Positions 9,182 to 18,204 are shown, counted from the stretch's first letter. The stretch is DNA of 64,000 nucleotides from Intrasporangium calvum DSM 43043 (GCF_000184685.1 NC_014830.1:992001-1056000); one strand, 5' to 3'. Notes: a model not told the origin generated them from the letters alone. Made by a program: numbers and translations.

Positions 9182-11329
9182 ATGCTCACTCGACGGACGT
9201 TCCTGAAGTACACCGGGGCGACGACGCTCACGCTCTTCGCGACGACCGCCGCGGGTCAACGCGTCGCGCTCGCGAGCCTGCCGGGTGGCAGCCTCGACCC
9301 GAGCGCCGTGCCGAAGTTCGCCTCGCCGCTGCTCATCCCGCCGGTGATGCCGCGAGCGGGCACCGTCCCGTGGCGGGGAGCGGGGCGCGCCGACTACTAC
9401 GAGATCGCCATGCGGCAGTTCGAGCAGGCCATGCTGCCGACGCCACTGCCCCTGACGACCGTGTGGGGCTACGGTCCGGCGGGTCCCGGAACCGCACTGC
9501 ACCACGCGCCGTCGCTGACCATCGAGGCCACCGTCGGGGTCCCGGTGCGGGTCCGGTGGGTCAACGACCTCGTCGACGCCGACGGCCGAGCGCTGCCGCA
9601 CCTCCTCCCGGTCGACCCGAGCCTGCACTGGGCGAACCCCGAGCGGCTGCCGGACCGGCACGGCCATCGGTCGACCGACCAGAAGCCGGACCTCACCGGC
9701 CGCGTCTTCGTGCCGCCCGACGAGTACACCGACCCGGCGACGCAGTACACGACGTACCGGGGCCCGGTGCCGATCGTCACCCATCTGCACGGCGCGGAGG
9801 GGGTCGGCGACGAGAGCGACGGCTACACGGAGGCGTGGTACCTGCCCGCCGCGACCGACCTCGATCCCGAGCTCGCCACCTCCGGGCGGTGGTACGCCTA
9901 CCTGGCCGGGCTGGCCCAGGAGCGCTTCGGCGTCGCGCCCGAGGCCGGGGCCCAGACGAGCCAGTACCCCAACCACAACCGCGCGTCGACCCTGTGGTTC
10001 CACGACCATGCCCTGGGCCTGACCCGCCTCAACGTCTACGCGGGACCCGCCGGCTTCTACCTCCTCCGCGACGTCTCCGGTGGCGACGGGCCGATCCGCG
10101 ACGCCCGCACGGGCGGGGCGGCCTCGCTCCCGGGCCCAGCGCCGCGGCGCACCGACCCTCCCCCGGGGAAGGCGTACTACGAGATCCCGATCGCCATCCA
10201 GGACCGGTCGTTCAACGCGGACGGGTCGCTCTTCTACCCCGACTCCCGGACCTTCTTCGACGGCGTGACCGGCCCGTGGGTGCCCGAGTCGGACCTCTCA
10301 CCGGTCTGGAACCCTGAGTTCTTCGGCAACACCCTCATCGTCAACGGACGGGTCTGGCCGCACCTCGACGTCGAGCAGCGTCGGTACCGGTTCCGGGTGC
10401 TGAACGGGTGCCAGTCCCGGTTCCTCCTGCTCGACTTCACCGCCATCCCCGGCGTCGACGTGTGGCAGATCGGCAACGACGGCGGCCTGCTCCCGGACGC
10501 CGCCCACGTGACGGCCGACCTCGAGGGCAAGGTGCTCCTCGCCCCGGCCGAGCGGGCCGACCTCGTCGTCGACTTCACCGACGTCCCGCGTGGCGAATGG
10601 GTGCTGCACAACGTCGGGCCGGACGAGCCCTTCCGCGGCGGCGACTTCGAGCCCGCCGATGCGGCCACGACCGGTCAGGTCCTCCAGTTCCGCGTGGGCC
10701 GAGCGGTGACCCCGGACCGCTCCACCCCGCCGGAGCACCTCGTCCTGCCGGCGGTCCCTGCCCTGCCGGACGAGGGGCGGGTGCGCCGCGTCGCGCTCAT
10801 CGAGGCCATGTCGATGGCAGCCGAGGACGCACCGGCGCGGGCCCTGCTCGGCGTCGTCGTCGGGGACCCGGCCGCGCCGGAGGGCGGGCACGTCTTCCCG
10901 AGCGAGTGGCACGAGGAGGTGACCGAGCACCCCGACCAGGGTGCGGCCGAGGTGTGGGAGATCTACAACACGACGGGTGACGCCCATCCCATCCACGTCC
11001 ACGAGGTCGCGTTCGAGGTGGTGGACCGCCAGTCCGTCCACGTCGAGGAGCCCCCGGACGACGGGCCCGAGGAGGACGAGCACGAGCACGGCGCGGGGCC
11101 GACGGCAGTCGTCCGGATCTCGCCCGACAGTTCCGCGCGGGGCCCGGAGCACGGCGAGTCGGGACGCAAGGACACCGTGATCGCCTATCCGGAGGAGGTG
11201 ACCCGGATCCGCCTGCAGTTCGACACTGCCGGGCGCTATGTCTGGCACTGCCACATCCTCGAGCACGAGGACCACGAGATGATGCGGCCCCTGCAGGTCG
11301 GCCCGGCGGACCCCGCCCAACCCCGCTGA
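9182..11329 (+). CDS. Tat-exported multicopper oxidase (CotA/bilirubin oxidase-like)
   Basis: A 715-residue laccase-like oxidase that would couple oxidation of phenols or metal ions to four-electron reduction of O2, outside the membrane. It starts with a twin-arginine signal (LTRRTFLKYTG) and a hydrophobic segment. The four copper-ligand motifs are present: THLHG near 200, WFHDHALG near 275, HPIHVHE near 601 and WHCHILEHEDHEMM near 690, the last carrying the axial methionine of the T1 site. A Glu/His/Asp-rich insert lies between the last two motifs. RBS GGGGAGG precedes the ATG. It stands alone between ABC-F and a convergent metallopeptidase. Confidence 0.93.
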   Translation: MLTRRTFLKYTGATTLTLFATTAAGQRVALASLPGGSLDPSAVPKFASPLLIPPVMPRAGTVPWRGAGRADYYEIAMRQFEQAMLPTPLPLTTVWGYGPAGPGTALHHAPSLTIEATVGVPVRVRWVNDLVDADGRALPHLLPVDPSLHWANPERLPDRHGHRSTDQKPDLTGRVFVPPDEYTDPATQYTTYRGPVPIVTHLHGAEGVGDESDGYTEAWYLPAATDLDPELATSGRWYAYLAGLAQERFGVAPEAGAQTSQYPNHNRASTLWFHDHALGLTRLNVYAGPAGFYLLRDVSGGDGPIRDARTGGAASLPGPAPRRTDPPPGKAYYEIPIAIQDRSFNADGSLFYPDSRTFFDGVTGPWVPESDLSPVWNPEFFGNTLIVNGRVWPHLDVEQRRYRFRVLNGCQSRFLLLDFTAIPGVDVWQIGNDGGLLPDAAHVTADLEGKVLLAPAERADLVVDFTDVPRGEWVLHNVGPDEPFRGGDFEPADAATTGQVLQFRVGRAVTPDRSTPPEHLVLPAVPALPDEGRVRRVALIEAMSMAAEDAPARALLGVVVGDPAAPEGGHVFPSEWHEEVTEHPDQGAAEVWEIYNTTGDAHPIHVHEVAFEVVDRQSVHVEEPPDDGPEEDEHEHGAGPTAVVRISPDSSARGPEHGESGRKDTVIAYPEEVTRIRLQFDTAGRYVWHCHILEHEDHEMMRPLQVGPADPAQPR

Positions 11330-11344
11330 CCACCACCACTGCCC

Positions 11345-11501
11345 ATCGAAAGCCCCCGATCGAAAGCCCCCGATCGAAAGCCCCCGATCGAAAGCCCCCG
11401 ATCGAAAGCCCCCGATCGAAAGCCCCCGATCGAAAGAGCAGTTCGTCCCGGGAAGGACGAACTGCTCTTTCGATGGGAACGGGACGAACTGCTCTTTCGA
11501 T
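11345..11501. repeat. Tandem 14-mers joined to inverted 20-mer array
   Basis: Six head-to-tail copies of ATCGAAAGCCCCCG (starting 11345, 11359, 11373, 11387, 11401, 11415) lead into one full ATCGAAAGAGCAGTTCGTCC (11429-11448) and two inverted copies (11455-11474, 11482-11501). The array fills the space between two convergent stop codons, ending 4 bases from the metallopeptidase stop. It is most simply a bidirectional terminator. The 14-mer shares its first 8 bases with the 20-mer, so it may be a slipped derivative. Confidence 0.9.
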
Positions 11502-11505
11502 GGGG

Positions 11506-14500
11506 TCAGCGGTTGTCGACCGCGGTCACCTCGACCGCGACGTCGGCGCCCGTCCAGAGGTGCGTCAGCACGTAGACCGACCCCGGCGGGATGACCGCAG
11601 ACTCGTCCGCCGCGGAGGTCGCGACCGACCCGGTGAGCCCGCACGAGCTGTCCAGGAAGTAGAGGTCGAGGTCGTGGCCGAGGCTCGAGTCGGCCGCGCT
11701 CGTACCCCGCACGGACACGGAGTGCAGGCCGTCGGAGAACCCGGCCGGCAGCTTCGTCACCCAGCCGTCGACGCCCTGGGACGACGGCGGGAAGGTGCAG
11801 GCGGTGTTCATCTCGGTCCCGGTGACGCCGAAGACGTTCTGCAGCCCGGTGACGTCCCCGGCGGCGGGGTTGGGCGCCGAGATGGTGCCCTCGTCGGTGT
11901 GGGCCGGGTCGGGGGTCACCGTCCCGTTCTCCACGACGGCTCCCGAGCCGAACGCCTCGATCTCCGCGACCTGGGCGTACGTCGTCGTGTCGCCCTGCAC
12001 CGAGTCGATGAAGAACCGCAGGTACGCGGCCTTCGTCGGCGTGGCGAGGGCGAAGGTCGTGTAGTTGAGGTCAGCGGCCGTCGGGCGCGGGGCCTGGTAG
12101 CCGAACGCCCCGGTCCGGACGGTCTTCCACGTGACGCCGTCGAGGGACGTCTGGACGGTGAAGTCCTTCACCGCCGAGAACCGGGACGCGTTCGTCGCCT
12201 TGAAGGCGCTGACCCGCACGGAGGAGACCGTGGCCGGGGCTGCGAGCTTGACCGTGACCCGCTCGTCGGGCCCGGCGTTGTAGGCGCCCTCGGCGTCCTT
12301 GCGGGTGGACCAGACCGAGGCGGCCGTGTCGTCGAAGGCGAACTTCGCAGGCTGGCCGGCGTCCTCGTTCGACACCGACACGATGGACGCGCCGGCCGCC
12401 GTGGACGCGAGGTTGGGTGCGAGCCTGACCACCCGGGACCGGTTCTTGCCCGCCGCCACCGAGAAGTCCTCGATCGTCTGCGTGCCGAAGCCCGGCGCCT
12501 GCACCGTCAGGGGGTACGTCCCCGCGACGGCCCGCACCGTCGCACCACCGGTCGAGCCGGTCCGCACGAGCGGGCTGACCCGGGCCTCGAAGACGCCGAG
12601 GATGACCTTGGCCCCGCTGATCGGCTCGCCGGTCGTCGCGTTGACGAAGGTGAGGGCCGCGGTGCCGTTCCGGGCTGCGGTGGGGTGGTCGAACCCGGGC
12701 TGCGGGTCGGCGTCGTCACCGGTGGCCGAGACGGCCGAGGCGCCCGCCCCGCGTCGCGCGAACACCGACCAGATGAGGTCCGCGTCGTCCCCGTGGTAGC
12801 GGTCGAGGTCGGCCGTGAGAATGGCGTCGCGCTGGTCGAGGAAGGACGGGTTCGGGGCGCTGATCGGCATGGCGTCGGTGACGAGGCGGGCCGCCCGCTC
12901 CGCACCCTCGGCCTTGCCGTGCTCGGTCACCAGGGCCCGGTGCAGGTCCCAGAGGATCGCGGTCCAGATCTCGCCGTCCGCATGCACCTCCGGCCCGGTC
13001 ACGTCGTAGCCGATGTCGCCGAAGGTGTTCGGGTTGTCGTTGTAGTCGTAGTTGCGGATGCCGCGCGTCTCGTTGCCGGTCGCGTAGGCGCCGACCACGG
13101 CCCGCGAGGTCTCGAGCCCTTCGGTGTAGGCGTGGTTGAGGGCGTACCAGTCGCCCCAGCCCTCGCCCATCGAGCCGGACTGGTGCGAGCCGAGCGCCCC
13201 GCCGCCGGCGACGTACCGGTTGGACAGGCCGTGGCTGTACTCGTGCTCGATCACCGACATGTCGAACGAGCCGTCGCGGTGCGGTCCCTCGAAGGCGTCC
13301 TCGATGGGCTCCCAGAGGAACATGCCGCTCCACGGCGGGATGCCGTCGTCGAGGGTCAGCATGTAGGCGTTGTCCCGCCCGGTGTAGGTCGGCGCGCCAC
13401 CGGAGGCCGCGCCGGCCTGCACCAGCCCACGGATCGCGTCGCCGCCCAGCCCGCCCCGGCCGCCGTTGTCGGCCTGGAAGTTGCCGCCGCTCTCGGTGAA
13501 GCCGAGCCGGTAGAGGCGGTCGTGGATCCGGTTGTGGTGGAAGAAGAGGTTCGTCGCCGCCGGGTTGAGGTCGTCGGCGTACGACGGCGGCACGGTCTGG
13601 CCCTTCGTCGCCGCCCACCGGTTCGCGTAGTCGTCGTCGAAGTGCCCGTCGACGGCGACCGGCCTCGGCGCGTTGTCGACCGGACCGATGAAGTTGGACC
13701 AGTTGGCGTAGGCGTCGGCGTTGTTGCCGAGAGTCGTGACGCCGGTCCCGGTGGCGCCGGTGAGGTCGACCCAGCCCTTCGGCGACTCCGCCGTCGCGCC
13801 GAACGGCGCCTGCCGCGGCTCGCCACCGGCGGGCGCGCCCGGGTAGTTGTCGTAGACGGTCCCGTGCGGGTCCTCGAACTGGACGACTCCGGCCCGGTGC
13901 AGGACCGCCCCGGTCGTCCCGTCGACGATGACCTCCCACGCCCGCGTCTGCTCCTTGATGAAGAAGACCTTGTAGGCCGCCACCGGCCCGTTCCTCGTCG
14001 GGAAGACGACCTTGCGCGCGTAGCCCGGCCCGGCGAACGGCCCCCGCTCGAAGGTGGTGAAGCCGGCCTGTGTCCCGGTTGCCTTGGGGGCGAAGGTGAC
14101 CCCCGGAGCGAGCTGCGCGGCGACCGTGAGCAGGGCCCCCGCCTCACCCAGCACCCATCCTGACCTCAGCGTCTCCCCGGGGGCGAGCTCAGCGGCATAC
14201 GACAGGATTCGGCCGTCCTTGGTGACGGCGACGATGGCGCGCCCACCGCGCGCCGCCGGCGCCCCGGCGACCGTCTGGACGAACGTCACGACGTGCGTGC
14301 CGGTCCCCGGGAGCGTGTGGTCCCTCGCGACGGACAGCGCGCTCACCTGTCGGGAGCTCAGGCCGTATGCCGCTGGGCTCGCTGCCAGCCAGGCGCGGGC
14401 GATGTCGACGGCTGAGCCCGAGGCAGGACCGGTGAGGTAGCCGTCGGCGCGGAGGGTCCGCAGCGTGCCGAAGCGGGGGTCCCACGTGGCGCGGGCGCCG

Positions 14501-14739
14501 GGACCCGACGCGGCGAGCAGGTCGGAGACCGCCGTCCGGGTCGCCTGGCTCGGGACGATGGCCTTGGTCACGGCCCGGGTGTCGAGCGTGGCGAGCAGGT
14601 CGTCGACGACGTCGGACAGGGTGTTGGACGTCAGTGGCAGGGCGCTCGTCGAGGGCGCGGCGACGGCGAGGGGTACGCCCGCCGCGGCAGTCAGGGCGCA
14701 CAGTCCCACCGCGAGGACGTGCTTGGGGGTGATGCCCAC
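11506..14739 (-). CDS. Large secreted M36 (fungalysin) family metallopeptidase
   Basis: A 1077-residue extracellular zinc endopeptidase. In order: signal peptide (about 1-28, HVLAVGLCALTAAAGVPLAVA), FTP/PepSY-type propeptide to about 330, catalytic M36 domain with HEYSH at 499-503 and the downstream GEGWGDW glutamate motif, a carboxypeptidase-regulatory-like beta domain beginning TFVNATTGEPISGAKV, an F5/8-type C (discoidin-like) domain with many SVRVS strands, and a C-terminal beta domain. Start GTG 14739 follows AAGGAG. Two GTATGCCGCTG repeats are embedded in the propeptide part. It is convergent with the multicopper oxidase and has its own promoter region. Confidence 0.93.
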   Translation of the reverse strand: MGITPKHVLAVGLCALTAAAGVPLAVAAPSTSALPLTSNTLSDVVDDLLATLDTRAVTKAIVPSQATRTAVSDLLAASGPGARATWDPRFGTLRTLRADGYLTGPASGSAVDIARAWLAASPAAYGLSSRQVSALSVARDHTLPGTGTHVVTFVQTVAGAPAARGGRAIVAVTKDGRILSYAAELAPGETLRSGWVLGEAGALLTVAAQLAPGVTFAPKATGTQAGFTTFERGPFAGPGYARKVVFPTRNGPVAAYKVFFIKEQTRAWEVIVDGTTGAVLHRAGVVQFEDPHGTVYDNYPGAPAGGEPRQAPFGATAESPKGWVDLTGATGTGVTTLGNNADAYANWSNFIGPVDNAPRPVAVDGHFDDDYANRWAATKGQTVPPSYADDLNPAATNLFFHHNRIHDRLYRLGFTESGGNFQADNGGRGGLGGDAIRGLVQAGAASGGAPTYTGRDNAYMLTLDDGIPPWSGMFLWEPIEDAFEGPHRDGSFDMSVIEHEYSHGLSNRYVAGGGALGSHQSGSMGEGWGDWYALNHAYTEGLETSRAVVGAYATGNETRGIRNYDYNDNPNTFGDIGYDVTGPEVHADGEIWTAILWDLHRALVTEHGKAEGAERAARLVTDAMPISAPNPSFLDQRDAILTADLDRYHGDDADLIWSVFARRGAGASAVSATGDDADPQPGFDHPTAARNGTAALTFVNATTGEPISGAKVILGVFEARVSPLVRTGSTGGATVRAVAGTYPLTVQAPGFGTQTIEDFSVAAGKNRSRVVRLAPNLASTAAGASIVSVSNEDAGQPAKFAFDDTAASVWSTRKDAEGAYNAGPDERVTVKLAAPATVSSVRVSAFKATNASRFSAVKDFTVQTSLDGVTWKTVRTGAFGYQAPRPTAADLNYTTFALATPTKAAYLRFFIDSVQGDTTTYAQVAEIEAFGSGAVVENGTVTPDPAHTDEGTISAPNPAAGDVTGLQNVFGVTGTEMNTACTFPPSSQGVDGWVTKLPAGFSDGLHSVSVRGTSAADSSLGHDLDLYFLDSSCGLTGSVATSAADESAVIPPGSVYVLTHLWTGADVAVEVTAVDNR
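14184..14201. repeat. GTATGCCGCTG family repeat inside the M36 gene
   Basis: CGAGCTCAGCGGCATACG, read on the minus strand as SYAAELA in the propeptide region. Confidence 0.8.
14363..14383. repeat. GTATGCCGCTG family repeat inside the M36 gene
   Basis: CCGTATGCCGCTGGGCTCGC, read on the minus strand as SPAAYGL, about 180 bases from the preceding copy and in inverse orientation to it. Confidence 0.8.
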
Positions 14740-14830
14740 AGGTTGCTCCTTTGCAGCTCCAGCTGGAGCGGGCCGGATCGGCCCGTCGGAGGTGCAACGA
14801 GACAGGTGGGGCGCAGGCTACGGAACCGGG

Positions 14831-15346
14831 TCAGGACTCCTGGGACTCGAGCGGCGCGAGCATACGGCGCAGCAGCCCGGCCAGCGCGGCCTGGTCCGCC
14901 GGTGACAGCTCGGACAGGAGCGACTTCTCCTGCTCGATGAGGTCGGCCATGGCCGCGTCGACGACGTCCCGGCCCGCGGGGGTGAGGTGCACGAGGACCC
15001 CACGGCGGTCATGGGGGTCGGGTCGGCGCGCGACGAGGCCGCTGCGCTCGAGGCGGTCGACGCGGTTGGTCATCGTGCCCGACGTGACGAGGGTCTGCTG
15101 GACGAGCTGCCCGGGGGAGAGCTCGTAGGGCTTGCCGGCCCGACGGAGGGCGGACAGGACGTCGAAGGCCCACCCGTCGAGCGCGTGCACGGAGAAGGCC
15201 GACCCGCGAGCGAGGTCGAGGCGACGGGCCAGGCGGGACACCCGCGAGAGGACTTCGAGCGGCGTCACATCGAGGTCTGGACGTTCACGGCGCCAGGCAG
15301 AGACGATGACGTCGACGTCATCGACGGGCTGACGGTCGGGGCTCAT
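14831..15346 (-). CDS. MarR family transcriptional regulator
   Basis: A 171-residue winged-helix repressor of the MarR family; these bind palindromic operators as dimers and release DNA on binding small phenolic or oxidising ligands. The recognition helix region is VTSGTMTNRVDRLERSGLV and the wing DPHDRRGVLVHLTPAG. It is divergent from the methyltransferase gene, and the 59-base gap between the starts holds two overlapping palindromes ending about 20 bases from its ATG. Autoregulation and control of the methyltransferase gene are inferred from this layout. Confidence 0.92.
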   Translation of the reverse strand: MSPDRQPVDDVDVIVSAWRRERPDLDVTPLEVLSRVSRLARRLDLARGSAFSVHALDGWAFDVLSALRRAGKPYELSPGQLVQQTLVTSGTMTNRVDRLERSGLVARRPDPHDRRGVLVHLTPAGRDVVDAAMADLIEQEKSLLSELSPADQAALAGLLRRMLAPLESQES

Positions 15347-15366
15347 GCCTCCACTCTAGGAGCACC

Positions 15367-15388
15367 GTCAAGAGTCTTGACATCAAGC
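15367..15388. promoter_or_regulatory. Palindromic MarR operator
   Basis: GTCAAGAGTCTTGAC (15367-15381) is a perfect palindrome around a central G, overlapped by a second one, CTTGACATCAAG. It lies between the divergent MarR and methyltransferase starts (15346 and 15406), so one dimer site can cover both promoters. Confidence 0.75.
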
Positions 15389-15405
15389 AAAACTGGGGAG
15401 CGCAC

Positions 15406-16257
15406 ATGACAGAGCGGAGCGAGGCGGCTGAGCGTGGGCAGCGTGGGCGGGAGACGCTCTGGGACCCGGGCCAGTACGGCCGGTTCGCGGACGAGCGGGC
15501 CCGCCCGTTCCACGAGCTGGTGGCCCGGATCCGGACGGCGGCGCCCCAGCGGGTGGTCGACATCGGGTGCGGGCCCGGCGACCTCACCCTCGGGCTGGCC
15601 CGGCGCTGGCCGGACGCCCGTGTGGTCGGCGTGGACAGCTCGCCGGAGATGCTCGCGGAGGCGCGCACCCGTGATCGCGACGGCCGGGTCCAGTGGGTGG
15701 AGTCACGGGCCGAGGCCTGGGACCCCGTCGTCACGGGCGACCCCGCCTTCGACGTCGTCATCACCAATGCGACGCTCCAGTGGATTCCGACGCACCTGCG
15801 CCTCATTCCCGCCTGGTTCGAGGCGCTCGCCCCGGGTGGGACCTTCGCCATGCAGGTCCCGGCGAACTTCGACGCGCCGTCACACCGGCTCATGCGTGAG
15901 GTCGCCGCGCGTCACCCCCGCGTGGACGAGCTCGAGGAGCGTCTCGACCGGGCCCGGTCCGTCGCCCTGCTCGAGACCTATGCCACCCTCCTGCTCGACC
16001 TCGGGGCCGAGGTGGACGCGTGGCAGACGACGTACCTGCAGGTCCTACCCGCCGAGGAGGGCTCGCCGCACCCGGTCCTCGAATGGGTCCGCGGCACCGG
16101 CCTCCGTCCCGTCCTCAGCACGCTGAGCGAGGCGGAAGACCGGGACGCCTTCATCGCCGACTACGGGGGCGAGCTCGAGGCGGCCTACCCGCGGCGCGGT
16201 TTCGGGGTCCTCTTCCCGTTCAGCCGCCTCTTCGCGGTGGCCCAGAAGCCCGGGTGA
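15406..16257 (+). CDS. tam: Trans-aconitate 2-methyltransferase
   Basis: A 283-residue SAM-dependent methyltransferase matching Tam, which methylates trans-aconitate, an inhibitor of aconitase formed spontaneously from cis-aconitate. Visible are the family start WDPGQYGRFADERARPF, motif I VVDIGCGPGDLTLGLA, the acidic loop VVGVDSSPEML, and NATLQWIPTH followed by FAMQVPANFDAPSH, which are typical of Tam. It is transcribed away from the MarR gene and would be repressed by it. A hairpin terminator lies about 100 bases downstream. Confidence 0.88.
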   Translation: MTERSEAAERGQRGRETLWDPGQYGRFADERARPFHELVARIRTAAPQRVVDIGCGPGDLTLGLARRWPDARVVGVDSSPEMLAEARTRDRDGRVQWVESRAEAWDPVVTGDPAFDVVITNATLQWIPTHLRLIPAWFEALAPGGTFAMQVPANFDAPSHRLMREVAARHPRVDELEERLDRARSVALLETYATLLLDLGAEVDAWQTTYLQVLPAEEGSPHPVLEWVRGTGLRPVLSTLSEAEDRDAFIADYGGELEAAYPRRGFGVLFPFSRLFAVAQKPG

Positions 16258-16357
16258 CGGTGTGGCGTTGGTCACGGTGGGATCTGGGGCAGAAACTCGG
16301 TCATGAAACCGCGACTCCCTCGTCTACCAGGTGGCGACGGTTTTCCGGACTCCCGTT

Positions 16358-16383
16358 CGTCAGGGGAGGGAGTGCCCCTGACG
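16358..16383 (+). terminator. Hairpin terminator after tam
   Basis: A 9-bp stem, CGTCAGGGG with CCCCTGACG, and an 8-base loop, in the 291-base gap between tam and the sigma factor gene. The rest of the gap holds nothing I recognise apart from a weak GGAAGG before the sigma start. Confidence 0.65.
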
Positions 16384-16548
16384 GGAACCCGGCCGCCGTC
16401 AGGCTCGCCCTTCTGAGGAGTTTCGTGGAGGGGACTCCTCGGAGGGGCGGGCCGCATACTCACCCTCCCCGCGTTCTGAATCCTGCCGGCTCGACGATGC
16501 CCGGGTGGCACACTGGTCTGACAAGGGGGACGTCGGAAGGTTTGGTGC

Positions 16549-18153
16549 GTGGCGGCTGACATGTCGATGTGGTCGAGCGAGGCCTGGTCCTCGGCGGCCG
16601 ACATGTACCTGCTCGCGCGCAGCCGCGAAGGCTCCGCAGAGGCCTTCGGCGAGCTCTGGCGGCGCCACCTGCCGGCCGCCTACGCCGTCGCCAACCGGCA
16701 CCGCGGGAGGACCGCGGCCGAGGACATCGTCGCGGAGGCGTCAGCGCGCGTCTTCGCCCTGATCCAGGACGGCAAGGGGCCCGACGAGCACTTCCGGGCC
16801 TACTTCCTGTCCGCGGTCCGGTCCGTCGCCGTCGACCACGGGCGGCGCGAGCTCAAGGTCGTGCCCGCCGAGGACGAGACCCTCGAGGGCCTCGGCACAC
16901 CTGTCGTCGACCCGCTCGGCGGCCTCGACCAGGAGTTCGACGCGGACCTCATCCGCACCGCCTTCCGAGCACTCTCCGAGCGGGACCAGCGGGTCCTGTG
17001 GCACACCACGGTCGAGGGCGAGGCCCCCCGCACGCTGGCGCCGGCCCTCGGGATGTCGGCCAACGCGGTGAGCGCGCGAGCGATGCGGGCTCGCGAGGCG
17101 CTGCGCGCCCACTACCTCGACGCGTGTGCCGAGCGAAGCCTGCCGGGCGCCGACAGCGACGAGTGTCGCTGGGCCATCGCGCACCTCGGAGCTCACGTCC
17201 GCGACCGTCTCCCGAAGCGGCAGAAGGCCCGCGTCGAGGAGCACCTGCGCACCTGCGGGCACGCCACGGCCGTCGCCGCCGACCTCCGGGCCATCCACGC
17301 CGAGTTCCCCGGCCTCATCGTTCCCTTCGTCTTCCTGGCCGGTGTCAGCACCGCGGGCTTCGTCAACGCCACGGCTTTCGCCGGCGCCACGGCCGGTGCC
17401 GGCTTGGCGACCGGGACCGGCAGCACCGTGGGCGCAGCGAGTGCCACAGGGAGCGCCACTGCGAGCACGCCGCCGCCGACGCCCGGCATCGGCGACTCCC
17501 TCGGGCAGCTCGCCGGCCGGGCGAGCGCCCTCGTCGCCGGCGTCGCGATCGGGGTGGGCCTCGCCACCGCGGCCCCGACCCCCGTGGAGCCCGTGGTGGC
17601 GGTTCCGGCCCCGGCCGTGTCGGCCCCGTCGACGGCGCCATCAGCCGTGCCGACTCGTCCCGCACCGCCGAAGCCGTCCGTCGCTGCCGAGCCGGCCCCG
17701 GCGCCGACGCGGGCCACGGTGACCACCACCCCTCGCCCCGCGCCGGCCAGGACGACCCCGCCCGCGCCCCGACCAGCTGCCGTTCCGGCCCCGGGCACGC
17801 GCGCTCCGCGGACCCCGACCAGCGAGCCAGCCCCGCCCCCGGCACCACGGGTCTCGGCGGCCGAGGCCTCCGTCCACGTCGTCCAGCAACGGGAGACGAC
17901 GCGGTTCCTGTTACGGGTCCGGGGAGTCGAGGGCCCGATCACGATCGTCGTCACCACGCCCGCGGGCGGAGAGCTCACCGTCAAGAACAGCCCGTGGGCC
18001 TGCTCGTCGGCGGCTCCGTCGTCGGTCCGCTGCACCGGACAGGACGGTCAGGCGATGCTCGTCCAGTCGGGTCTCGAGGGGCCTTCCCCCATCCGGGTGG
18101 TCATCACCGACTCGACCGGCGCGACGCGCACCCAGACGCTCTCCCTGGGCTGA
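16549..18153 (+). CDS. ECF-type sigma factor fused to anti-sigma-like and membrane/surface domains
   Basis: A 534-residue one-piece signalling protein. Residues about 15-100 are sigma region 2 (LWRRHLPAAYAVANRHRG..AEDIVAEAS), about 140-190 region 4 (ALSERDQRVLWHTTVEG). Then comes a ZAS-like segment, LGAHVRDRLPKRQKARVEEH with HLRTCGHA near 232, in which the usual final cysteine of H-x3-C-x2-C is alanine. Hydrophobic segments follow at about 253-280 and 327-343, then a long Pro/Ala linker and a C-terminal beta domain outside the membrane. Related sigma/anti-sigma fusions are known in actinobacteria, but activation is poorly understood. Start GTG 16549. Codon 455 (17911-17913) is TTA, the only in-frame TTA I found in an intact gene here. 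Confidence 0.85.
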   Translation: MAADMSMWSSEAWSSAADMYLLARSREGSAEAFGELWRRHLPAAYAVANRHRGRTAAEDIVAEASARVFALIQDGKGPDEHFRAYFLSAVRSVAVDHGRRELKVVPAEDETLEGLGTPVVDPLGGLDQEFDADLIRTAFRALSERDQRVLWHTTVEGEAPRTLAPALGMSANAVSARAMRAREALRAHYLDACAERSLPGADSDECRWAIAHLGAHVRDRLPKRQKARVEEHLRTCGHATAVAADLRAIHAEFPGLIVPFVFLAGVSTAGFVNATAFAGATAGAGLATGTGSTVGAASATGSATASTPPPTPGIGDSLGQLAGRASALVAGVAIGVGLATAAPTPVEPVVAVPAPAVSAPSTAPSAVPTRPAPPKPSVAAEPAPAPTRATVTTTPRPAPARTTPPAPRPAAVPAPGTRAPRTPTSEPAPPPAPRVSAAEASVHVVQQRETTRFLLRVRGVEGPITIVVTTPAGGELTVKNSPWACSSAAPSSVRCTGQDGQAMLVQSGLEGPSPIRVVITDSTGATRTQTLSLG

Positions 18154-18204
18154 GCGCGGCTGAACGGCGCGAGCCTGCCCAGGGGATGCGGCCCGAGGGC
18201 TCCG

